A stretch of DNA of 5,101 bases from NCBI GenBank assembly GCA_029557025.1, contig JAKPRU010000887.1:1-5101 (forward strand), written 5' to 3'. Positions 1 to 5,101 of this stretch are shown one piece after another. The notes below the pieces were generated by a model that saw nothing but the letters and a program-made list of their open reading frames with translations, was not told the DNA's origin and made no database searches. Numbering within the stretch: the stretch's first letter is position 1; the number at the start of each line of letters is the position of its first letter. The position numbers and the translations under genes are program-made. This stretch comes from Candidatus Omnitrophota bacterium. GTDB lineage: Bacteria; Hinthialibacterota; Hinthialibacteria; Hinthialibacterales; JAKPRU01.

Positions 1-189
1 CTACACAGGCCAGGCGTCTCTGCCTGGCAGCTACACAGTAGGCCAGGCGTCCCTGCCTGGCAGCTACACAGACCAGGCGTCCCTGCCTGGCAGCTACACA
101 GTAGGCCAGGCGTCCCTGCCTGGCAGCTACACAGGCCAGGCGTCCCTGCCTGGCAGGCTACACAGTAGGCCAGGCGTCCCTGCCTGGCA
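1..189. repeat. Tandem array of six 30/33-bp palindromic repeats, open at the left edge
   Basis: Six head-to-tail units start at 1, 31, 64, 94, 127 and 158. Short units (30 bp) alternate with long units (33 bp, carrying an extra TAG after CTACACAG), giving a 63-bp higher-order period. Each unit contains CCAGGCGTCCCTGCCTGG, in which CCAGGC pairs with GCCTGG around a 6-nt loop. In most units an outer G-C pair makes the stem 7 bp. Both stem arms are identical in all six copies. The differences lie in the loop (T for C in unit 1), in the linker (A for G in unit 3; the TAG insertion) and in one extra G at 157. The last unit ends at 189, where the sequence turns unique. The array probably continues to the left. 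No transposase, cas gene or unique spacer is seen. It is best described as an intergenic REP-like array of unknown role. Confidence 0.93.
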
Positions 190-337
190 AAGAAGGGCAG
201 GAAGCATGCTTTCTTTTGTCAAATCACCGGCCCCGCCGGAGGGATGCTCGAAAGGGCATTGCCGGTTTTGTGGTCAGACCAGTTGGAGCGAAGTATAGTC
301 TGATAAAATACGGATATTCGTCCAAAGGAGGAATACC
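190..337 (+). other. Upstream region of the pseudopilin gene, no gene seen
   Basis: This is unique sequence between the repeat array and the pseudopilin start codon. It must carry the promoter if the pilin gene is transcribed on its own. AT-rich hexamers lie at 294-299 (TATAGT) and 304-309 (TAAAAT). TTGGAG at 283-288 is only 15 bp from the second hexamer and TTGTGG at 268-273 is 20 bp from the first, so no convincing sigma-70 pair can be named. No open reading frame here looks coding. Confidence 0.4.
324..331 (+). promoter_or_regulatory. Strong Shine-Dalgarno site of the pseudopilin gene
   Basis: AAAGGAGG lies six bases before the ATG at 338. It is a near-perfect anti-16S match at good spacing. 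It fixes the start of the pseudopilin and predicts efficient translation. Confidence 0.85.
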
Positions 338-955
338 ATGTCTCGACGAACCGGATTCACTCTGATCGAACTGTTGATCGTGGTTGCCATCATCGGAATT
401 CTGGCGGCGATTGCGGTACCGAATTTCATGAATGCGCGGACCCGCGCCGCTGTGGCGCGTGTGATTGCCGACATGCGGAACCTCGGTGTTGCGCTTGAGG
501 AGTATGCTCTCGACAACGGCAACCGCTATCCCTACACCGCCGAGACGGCAGAGACGGAATACAAGCCGCTGCGCAAGCTGACGACGCCGGTGCCCTACAT
601 GTCCGCGCTGCCCCCCAAAGACCCGTTCTTGCCGAAAGACAGCGCCTCGGACACACCCGGCGGGACACGAGACAGCTGGTGGGACCCGTATTGGCTGGCG
701 ACATTCCCCAGGGAGTGCTATTACGGTGTCAGCAATCCGGACGTTGCCTGCTATGAGGTAGGGCCGTTGCGCTATATCCTGGCCAGCGTCGGCCCCGACA
801 AGTTTTTCAATGGGACACCGTTCTCCGGGTTTCCCACGCGGGATTTTTACTGGGTTCCGTATACGCCCAGCAATGGTCTGGTAAGCATTGGGGATCTTTT
901 CTACTATGGACCCGGTGGCACAACTTCCGACAACGCACAAGACCACCGGCGATGA
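338..955 (+). CDS. Type II secretion/type IV pilus-like pseudopilin (GspG-like prepilin)
   Basis: This is a 205-residue class III signal-peptide protein. The leader MSRRTG is followed by FTLIELLIVVAIIGILAAIA: prepilin peptidase would cut after Gly6, Phe7 would be N-methylated, and the conserved Glu is at mature position 5 (residue 11). The hydrophobic helix (about residues 7-28) holds the subunit in the inner membrane and packs in the pilus or pseudopilus core. Next comes an amphipathic stretch with the GspG-like pattern ALEEYALDNGNRYP. The C-terminal domain carries a GPDKFF motif and a YTPSNGLVSIGDLFYYGPGG tail, a type I recall from single pseudopilins in several uncultivated phyla. No secretion ATPase, secretin or prepilin peptidase gene is nearby, so it is an orphan copy. 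Whether it serves secretion, a pilus or something else cannot be told from here. The start is fixed by the AAAGGAGG site. The stop lies 10 bp before the next ORF. Confidence 0.92.
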   Translation: MSRRTGFTLIELLIVVAIIGILAAIAVPNFMNARTRAAVARVIADMRNLGVALEEYALDNGNRYPYTAETAETEYKPLRKLTTPVPYMSALPPKDPFLPKDSASDTPGGTRDSWWDPYWLATFPRECYYGVSNPDVACYEVGPLRYILASVGPDKFFNGTPFSGFPTRDFYWVPYTPSNGLVSIGDLFYYGPGGTTSDNAQDHRR

Positions 956-965
956 GGAATGGAGG

Positions 966-1259
966 ATGAGAGAAATCCGCGAATCCTATCGAAAGATCGG
1001 CGATCCGGAAGATCGGTTCGACATCGAGTTCCGGCAATCCCAGGGTCCGGAAGCCATTTTCGAGGCGGCGTGGACGCGCCGGGAGGTAGTACGATTCGGA
1101 GAATTGTCGATCCCGTTCATCTCGAAGGAAGACCTGATTCAGGCTAAAAAGGCAAGCGGCAGGCCACAGGATCTTATTGACATAGAGAATCTCAAGAAAG
1201 CACAACGGTTGAATTCGGCGGAAAGCCCAGGACCAACGCGTTCAGTCGAAGACGGTTAG
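966..1259 (+). CDS. C-terminal remnant of a nucleotidyltransferase-family protein (DUF6036-like)
   Basis: The ORF encodes 97 residues from an ATG at 966, with GAGG at 954-957 eight bases upstream. The pattern RFDIEF ... FEAAWTRREVVRFG ... IPFISKEDLIQAKKASGRPQDLIDI matches, from memory, the C-terminal half of small nucleotidyltransferase-fold proteins of the DUF6036 type. Those end in a FEEAW...RR, PFIS.EDLI..K.A.GRPQDL.D signature and usually have about 150 or more residues. The N-terminal half should carry the G-G/S...DxD catalytic core and is absent: the sequence immediately upstream is the pilin gene. The same frame is open back to a TTG at 888 inside the pilin gene, but those residues do not look like the missing core. 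It is therefore probably a truncated, catalytically dead remnant, possibly still translated with the pilin gene. An independently functional small protein cannot be excluded. Confidence 0.6.
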   Translation: MREIRESYRKIGDPEDRFDIEFRQSQGPEAIFEAAWTRREVVRFGELSIPFISKEDLIQAKKASGRPQDLIDIENLKKAQRLNSAESPGPTRSVEDG

Positions 1260-1329
1260 ACAGGAAGTCGGTAGCAGGAATGATCTGTTTTGAAAATCTG
1301 AGCATTCCAGCTATTTCATCGTTGAAGGG

Positions 1330-2391
1330 CTATGCCGGGAATTGACTGTAGCGCGTATTACCGGAGGATTTCTCTGAGCGTCTCACGAATATGATAATAA
1401 CGACAAGCACGGCAACCTGAATTCCGTTCAGTATAATTGTCTCTACCGGATGTCGCGACATCCACGGATAGACTTTGGCGATGGCCACATTCTCCAGTAC
1501 GTCTTCCGGATCTCTTCTTTCCGAAAAGGGAATAATGTATTCGGAGATCGAATCTTGCCTCACAGTTATGACTACAACATGGTGAAATTGCCGGCCTTTT
1601 TTCTTACTCAGGGCCGCTCCACCACCTCCTGTAACAATGTAGGTTGTGTCGTTCCGCTGAATCTGTGCGTACCCGTGAAAATCCCCTGTGAAAACATAGT
1701 CAATGTGCATCCGATCGAACAGCCGAACGAGCGAATCGCTTTCCGGATACCCTCTGGCGACGATCTCCCCGGAGATGGAAGGCGGGATGTGCATACACAC
1801 AAAGCGATACCGGTAGTTGTCCAGAGGTTGTTCGGCAAGTTGTTCGAGAAACGCCAGGCTGTCAGCATTAGAGAAAGGGGAGTCCAAGATGCGGAGGACG
1901 ATGAATAGACAGTTCTGGTATTCGAATGAAAAGTTAGTCGGTCCGTATTCCTCTTCGAATCGGGAAATGGGAAATCGGTCAGGGCTTACATCGTGATTAC
2001 CGACAACATAGAAGACAGGGAACGGCAAGGCGTCCTCCGTTGCGCTTTCGGCGCGAAAGAAACGGTGATCCTCTTCCGTTCCTCCGTTCGCACAGTCCCC
2101 CAGCAGCACGGCGAAATCCAGGGAGATGGAACGCAACTCCCCCGCAATCTCCTCGAATGTCCCGAAACTCCTTGTGTCGCCCGCGACCGCAAATGCGAAC
2201 TGTTCTTTGGGGGGACTGTTCGCAAGAAGGTCCCGAACGCGCTCGAAATTTCCGAATTGGGCCGGTAAGGGCGCATCTCCCTCCCGCTGCACGATCAGCG
2301 TGTATATCTCAAAAAGGAATGGAAGAAAAAGCAAAAAACAGACCGCTATACGGACGGTGTTTCGAACCCCTGGGCGAAATAGGCTTTTCAT
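1330..2391 (-). CDS. Membrane-anchored calcineurin-like metallophosphoesterase
   Basis: This 353-residue protein has a transmembrane segment near each end (about residues 13-34 and 318-336) and a phosphoesterase domain between them. The metallophosphoesterase blocks appear in order: GDTR (71-74), GDCANGG (98-104), GNHD (131-134), MHIPPS (200-205) and TGDFHGY (235-241). They are followed by VTGGGGA (253-259), as in purple-acid-phosphatase-like relatives. Likely metal or catalytic residues are D72, D99, N132, H133, H201 and H239. Two positions depart from the textbook motifs: Arg74 replaces the His of DxH, and Asp237 replaces the first His of GHxH. The domain probably faces the periplasm or outside. 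The substrate is unknown; a phosphoester such as a lipid, nucleotide or sugar phosphate is possible. The ATG at 2391 is the only sensible start, because an in-frame stop lies eight codons upstream. No clear Shine-Dalgarno site is present. It is convergent with the nucleotidyltransferase remnant and divergent from the glycosyltransferase. Confidence 0.88.
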   Translation of the reverse strand: MKSLFRPGVRNTVRIAVCFLLFLPFLFEIYTLIVQREGDAPLPAQFGNFERVRDLLANSPPKEQFAFAVAGDTRSFGTFEEIAGELRSISLDFAVLLGDCANGGTEEDHRFFRAESATEDALPFPVFYVVGNHDVSPDRFPISRFEEEYGPTNFSFEYQNCLFIVLRILDSPFSNADSLAFLEQLAEQPLDNYRYRFVCMHIPPSISGEIVARGYPESDSLVRLFDRMHIDYVFTGDFHGYAQIQRNDTTYIVTGGGGAALSKKKGRQFHHVVVITVRQDSISEYIIPFSERRDPEDVLENVAIAKVYPWMSRHPVETIILNGIQVAVLVVIIIFVRRSEKSSGNTRYSQFPA

Positions 2392-2418
2392 GATTCTGAG
2401 AACCCGGAGTGTCTTTCA

Positions 2419-2424
2419 ATTATA
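2419..2424 (-). promoter_or_regulatory. Candidate -10 box for the phosphoesterase gene
   Basis: On the minus strand this reads TATAAT, a perfect sigma-70 -10 consensus, ending 27 bp before the ATG at 2391. It would give a 5' leader of about 20 nt. No good -35 hexamer sits 16-18 bp upstream, so the call rests on the -10 box and its position. Confidence 0.35.
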
Positions 2425-2568
2425 GGAGATTCGGTCGAAGCCGATTTATTTATCGCAGATTATTCCGTGAAACCCGCGATGTATCAACCCAACATGGTTT
2501 CACCCGACAATGGGTAAGCGCGAGCGGTTGCAGGTGCGCCGGGTCTGCCTCCGGGGAGGATCTTCCGT

Positions 2569-2805
2569 TTGCTTGATCGCGCGCTTCCCGCCATATATCC
2601 TTTTGTCTCGTCGAATCGGCCCGGAATGAGAACCACGGATCAACGTTGTGATTGTGGACGCGAGGAACGGAGAATCTGTAGTTCGAGGGTCTGGATATCT
2701 CGGCCTGTCTCTCGTATCAGCGGTCGTCTCAGGACCGGCCAGCGAGGTTGTGTATTCTTTGCCGGAGTAGAAACTGCAGGAGAATTTCTGGAGATGTTGC
2801 CTTGA
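2569..2805 (+). CDS. Doubtful 78-residue ORF overlapping the glycosyltransferase start
   Basis: This is a TTG-initiated ORF preceded by GGGGAGGA (2553-2560) at ribosome-binding distance. Its TGA stop (2803-2805) overlaps the proposed TTG start of the glycosyltransferase in the sequence TTGA, an arrangement typical of translational coupling. The product is rich in Arg and Cys, has no membrane segment or motif I recognise, and its middle part looks like translated non-coding DNA. It may be a leader peptide, the tail of a decayed gene, or chance. No function can be assigned. Confidence 0.25.
   Translation: MLDRALPAIYPFVSSNRPGMRTTDQRCDCGREERRICSSRVWISRPVSRISGRLRTGQRGCVFFAGVETAGEFLEMLP
2790..2793 (+). 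promoter_or_regulatory. Ribosome binding site deciding the glycosyltransferase start
   Basis: GGAG lies eight bases before the TTG at 2802. The alternative in-frame TTG at 2748 has no well-placed Shine-Dalgarno site and would add an 18-residue Cys/Arg-rich extension unlike the family. The start at 2802 is therefore preferred. Confidence 0.5.
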
Positions 2806-4340
2806 CGGTTTTATCTAAAGTGAAGGCCTATCGACATTTTCACCTGTTCCTGCTGACCGGTGTCGTGTATGTCTGCTTCTTTTTCCACCTCGGCACGATA
2901 CCGCTCCTGGATCCGGATGAAGCCCGGTATACGGAGACTTCACGGAACATGTTGAGGACCGGGGACTTCGTTGTCCCACAATTTGCGGGTGAAAACCGCC
3001 TGCAGAAGCCGATCCTGTTTTATTGGCTGCAGGCGGCCATGTTGTCGGTCGTGCCGGACGAGGAATATGCCGCTCGTCTTCCCAGTGCGCTGGGTGCGAC
3101 AGCGATAGTGGTTCTCGTGTATTGGTTCGGATGTCGTCGTTGGGGAGAGTTGCACGGCAGGGTTTCGGCCTTCGGAGTTGCGATCTTTCCTTTAACAATT
3201 GCTCTCAGTCGGATCGCGAGTACCGATATGACGCTTGCCGCCTGGGTGACCGCGTCGGCCTTATGGTTCCTGACGGCGTTTCGCGAATCTCGACCGGGCT
3301 TCCTTATTGTGGCGTACGCATCTCTGGGAGCCGCGTTGCTGACGAAAGGACCGGTGGCCTTTCTTTTTGTCATCCCGGCTCTTATTCCCGTGTTGCTGTC
3401 CCCACGGAGACGGGGGACCATCGCTGTTCGATACCACCTTCTGGGGATTCTCGTGATGGCAATTGTCCTTGCCCCATGGCTCGTGCTTGTCAGTCATCGT
3501 GTCCCGGGAATCTGGTCTTACTGGTTCATCGATGAGACCATTGCCCGAGTTTTCACGGGAGTCAAGCACCGCGAGATGGGATGGTGGTTTTATATTCCCG
3601 CGACTTTTGCGTCCACATTTCCGGTTTCCCTCTGTTTTTTCCGTAAGTCTCTTTGGAAACATGCCTTCCATGCCTGGCGAAATGGGCGCCTCTCGATGGA
3701 GAATCGTGCGCTGATTCTATGGGTCCTGATGTCGCTGATCTTCTTTTCGATCAGCCATTCCCAACTCATCAGTTATGCGATGCCGATCCTGCCCCCGATT
3801 GCCCTGTTGGTGGCCTCACTCTGGTATGACGGAAACAGGGGTTCTTCAAAAAAGTCCACACCAATTTTGCCTCCGCGACTCAGAAGAACACTGACAGTGA
3901 CCATCGCCCTCGTAGTGATATTTTTTATGGGGCCACCGGCGGATTATATCGGTCGCACCAAATCCGCCAAGGAATTGGTTCTGGCAGCGAATCTGGCGGC
4001 GCTGCCTGACGATTTTACTATAATCTCGTACAAATACGGTCGGTACTCTTCGCTTGTATACTATACAAAACGGAAAGTCTACTTGTGCGATACGGAGCAA
4101 GCCGTAGCCTGGATGCGAAAAGATTCTCCCGTCATCATGGTCTGCCCGATTGAGAAATGGGAACAGTTTCCTTTTCGGCAAGGTCTTATTCTCTTGACAA
4201 GCCGCCTGAACTGGTGTGCCGTTGCGAACCGTCAGGCCTCGGAACGATTGCATCTGTCGATATTCGGGCCGGTCACTCCGACGTCCTCTGTCCGGCCGAC
4301 GCTTGGCCCAAATTCGTCACGAATGTTCGTAAGTGGTTGA
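2802..4340 (+). CDS. ArnT/PMT-like integral membrane glycosyltransferase (GT83-like)
   Basis: This 512-residue multi-pass membrane protein has about 11-12 hydrophobic helices. After the first helix comes the family signature DPDEARYTE (37-45), with the acidic pair expected to bind metal and the polyprenyl-phosphate sugar donor. It is followed by QKPILFYW (68-75), LTKGPVAF (180-187), HREMGWWFY (256-264) and SHSQLISYAMPILPP (318-332). The last is the counterpart of the SKLPTYxLP motif but has Gln where Lys is usual. The final 130 or so residues form a soluble, probably periplasmic domain. The family transfers a sugar from undecaprenyl phosphate to lipid A, another glycan or a protein. The acceptor here cannot be deduced, so arnT is not used as a name. 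The length is close to that of E. coli ArnT (about 550). The start is TTG at 2802, behind GGAG. The last 30 or so residues look less protein-like than an overlapping frame (see findings). Confidence 0.9.
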   Translation: MTVLSKVKAYRHFHLFLLTGVVYVCFFFHLGTIPLLDPDEARYTETSRNMLRTGDFVVPQFAGENRLQKPILFYWLQAAMLSVVPDEEYAARLPSALGATAIVVLVYWFGCRRWGELHGRVSAFGVAIFPLTIALSRIASTDMTLAAWVTASALWFLTAFRESRPGFLIVAYASLGAALLTKGPVAFLFVIPALIPVLLSPRRRGTIAVRYHLLGILVMAIVLAPWLVLVSHRVPGIWSYWFIDETIARVFTGVKHREMGWWFYIPATFASTFPVSLCFFRKSLWKHAFHAWRNGRLSMENRALILWVLMSLIFFSISHSQLISYAMPILPPIALLVASLWYDGNRGSSKKSTPILPPRLRRTLTVTIALVVIFFMGPPADYIGRTKSAKELVLAANLAALPDDFTIISYKYGRYSSLVYYTKRKVYLCDTEQAVAWMRKDSPVIMVCPIEKWEQFPFRQGLILLTSRLNWCAVANRQASERLHLSIFGPVTPTSSVRPTLGPNSSRMFVSG

Positions 4341-4563
4341 TTTTATTGCTGGGGGTTGTCATTATCGGCACTATCTCCCCGAATCCCCTGCTCCCCATTA
4401 CCCCTGAAATTAGAAAGACTTCCAGGTTGTCCAAGTGAATCAGGACCTCCGCGGATTATTCAGCAGCGCCGTGTGCTGATGTCCATGCGCGAAAATGCGG
4501 CTATTCGCGGGAATGCCGGGAGGATAAAACGATCCGCTTCGGTTTCAACTAGCTATATATCTA
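4341..4563. other. Convergent intergenic region with two weak hairpins
   Basis: This region lies between the 3' ends of the glycosyltransferase (+) and the WD40 gene (-). TCAGCA (4460-4465) can pair with TGCTGA (4474-4479), and CGCGAA (4488-4493) with TTCGCG (4504-4509). Neither stem is followed by a T-run on either strand, so these are at most poor terminator candidates. The first part (to 4438) is covered by an open frame with a hydrophobic stretch that has no proper start of its own. An AT-rich patch lies near 4549-4566, at the end of the WD40 gene. Confidence 0.3.
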
Positions 4564-4887
4564 TCAATACACTACCCACCGCTCAATATCCGCATATTCA
4601 CTAACATCCCATATCCGGGCCGTACCATCCCAGCTTCCCGTCAAGACCTTGGTCCCGTCCGACGAAAAGGCCACAGAATTGACCACATCCCCGTGCCCCG
4701 AAAACGTCCGAATCAACGCCCCCGTCTCCGCATCCCACAAATTCGCCGTATTATCGTAACTCCCCGTCAACACCTTCGTCCCATCCGGAGAAAACGCTGC
4801 CGAAGAGATGTAATCCTCGTGCCCCGAAAACGTCCGAATCAACGTCCCCTGTGCCCGTATCCCATAAACTCGCGGTCCGATTCCCAC
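4564..4887 (-). CDS. WD40-repeat protein, C-terminal part (after frameshift)
   Basis: The frame from about 4846 down to the stop at 4564-4566 encodes two complete WD40 blades. One runs LIRTFSGHEDY...AAFSPDGTKVLTGSYDNTANLWD; the next runs LIRTFSGHGDV...VAFSSDGTKVLTGSWDGTARIWD. A short tail (VSEYADIERWVVY) follows. Each blade shows the GH dipeptide, the SPDG/SSDG turn and the terminal WD. The blades are 42 residues (126 bp) apart. The first residues of the open frame (4887 to about 4850) are out-of-frame readings of the preceding blade, so the apparent start at 4887 is not a real gene start. This is the 3' portion of the same gene as the next entry. WD40 propellers are protein-interaction scaffolds. 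No partner domain is visible, so the role is unknown. Confidence 0.85.
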   Translation of the reverse strand: MGIGPRVYGIRAQGTLIRTFSGHEDYISSAAFSPDGTKVLTGSYDNTANLWDAETGALIRTFSGHGDVVNSVAFSSDGTKVLTGSWDGTARIWDVSEYADIERWVVY

Positions 4888-5101
4888 TCGCCATCAAGAC
4901 TTTCTTTCCATCCGGTGAAAAAACTATACTATATGCCGAACCCATGCCTCCCGAAAACATCCGAATCGCCGTGCCTGTTTCAACATCCCAGAGAAACCCA
5001 CCGGCACCACCGCACGTCGCGATGTATTTACCGTCGGGTGAATATGCCGCATACTCAAGCGTTCCCAAACCAACGAAAATTTCCCCCGACGCTCCACGTA
5101 A
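4751..5101 (-). CDS. WD40-repeat protein, upstream part (5' partial, frameshifted)
   Basis: The frame is open from the right edge of the window and encodes WD40 blades ending in GGFLWD and TASLWD, with YSPDG and FSPDG turns. The true start lies beyond 5101; the TTG at 5068 is internal to a blade, not a start. WD40 homology stops at about 4850, after WDTGTG, and continues one base out of frame in the downstream part. The remainder down to 4751 is nonsense readthrough. Removing one base from the four-C run at 4846-4849 fuses the parts into at least 178 residues with four blades. It is either a real pseudogene or frameshift, or a sequencing or assembly error. A complete propeller of about seven blades would need three or more further blades to the right. 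Confidence 0.8.
   Translation of the reverse strand, partial: LRGASGEIFVGLGTLEYAAYSPDGKYIATCGGAGGFLWDVETGTAIRMFSGGMGSAYSIVFSPDGKKVLMASGNRTASLWDTGTGDVDSDVFGARGLHLFGSVFSGWDEGVDGELR

Larger units (their letters stand above)
2392..2801. other. 410-bp divergent intergenic region
   Basis: This region separates the start codons of the phosphoesterase (-) and the glycosyltransferase (+) and should contain both promoters. Apart from the minus-strand TATAAT at 2419-2424, there is a weak plus-strand pair: TTGATC (2573-2578) and TATCCT (2596-2601) with a 17-bp spacer, about 200 bp before the glycosyltransferase. CCTC/GAGG arms at 2549-2559 can form a small stem next to a GGGGAGGA motif. I see no tRNA, riboswitch or mobile element. 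The only open frame of note is the doubtful 78-residue ORF listed separately. Confidence 0.5.

Noticed and set aside
1..189. CRISPR array
   Set aside because: The units are directly adjacent and nearly identical from end to end. There are no unique spacers between repeats and no cas gene in the window.
224..946. 240-residue ORF on the minus strand
   Set aside because: It is antisense to the well-supported pseudopilin gene, has no recognisable domain, and is rich in Arg/Gly/Pro as expected for a shadow frame.
966..1259. Antitoxin/toxin pair of the MNT-HEPN type
   Set aside because: Only the C-terminal part of a nucleotidyltransferase is present. No HEPN or other partner ORF lies beside it, and its neighbours are a pilin gene and a convergent phosphoesterase.
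1260..1329. Bidirectional terminator between convergent genes
   Set aside because: No stable inverted repeat with a T-run is visible in these 70 bp.
1450..1908. 152-residue ORF on the plus strand
   Set aside because: It lies wholly inside the phosphoesterase gene on the opposite strand, whose motifs are clear. The ORF shows no domain.
3020..3671. Overlapping ORFs of 127-170 residues on both strands
   Set aside because: All lie within the glycosyltransferase coding region, whose frame carries the family motifs and membrane helices.
4460..4509. Rho-independent terminator for the glycosyltransferase
   Set aside because: Two 6-bp stems exist but neither has a following T-run on either strand. 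They are kept only as weak hairpins in the intergenic entry.

Overview
The window is about 5.1 kb of bacterial DNA of moderate GC content (roughly mid-50s percent by eye). It holds loosely packed genes on both strands, with no long operon. The gene set is a prepilin-type pseudopilin whose C-terminus resembles those of uncultivated, large-genome environmental bacteria, a membrane-anchored calcineurin-like phosphoesterase, an ArnT-like glycosyltransferase and an array of WD40 repeats, next to GC-rich palindromic tandem repeats. This combination suggests a member of a little-cultivated phylum (for example Hydrogenedentota, Sumerlaeota or Planctomycetota-like lineages). That assignment is inference from family style only; no rRNA or marker gene is present.

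Layout from left to right. Positions 1-189 are a tandem array of a 30/33-bp hairpin-forming repeat that runs off the left edge. Positions 190-337 are a leader region ending in a strong ribosome binding site. Positions 338-955 (+) encode a GspG/type IV pilin-like pseudopilin. Ten bases later, 966-1259 (+) encodes a 97-residue protein that looks like the C-terminal part of a DUF6036-like nucleotidyltransferase without its catalytic N-terminus. Positions 1330-2391 (-) encode a 353-residue calcineurin-like phosphoesterase with a membrane segment at each end. A 410-bp divergent intergenic region (2392-2801) follows; it has a good -10 box for the phosphoesterase and a doubtful 78-residue ORF that overlaps the start of the next gene. 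Positions 2802-4340 (+) encode a 512-residue multi-pass glycosyltransferase of the ArnT/PMT type (GT83-like). Positions 4341-4563 hold weak hairpins and an odd open hydrophobic reading frame. Positions 4564-5101 (-) hold the 3' part of a WD40-repeat gene. It is broken by a +1 shift in a run of four C (4846-4849), and its 5' end lies beyond the right edge.

I see no shared pathway linking these genes. The phosphoesterase and the glycosyltransferase are divergent membrane or envelope proteins and could both act at the cell surface, but nothing in the sequence proves a link. No complete new system is evident. The most notable observations are the palindromic array, the truncated nucleotidyltransferase directly behind the pilin gene, the altered metal-site motifs of the phosphoesterase, and the WD40 frameshift, which the 126-bp repeat register confirms.
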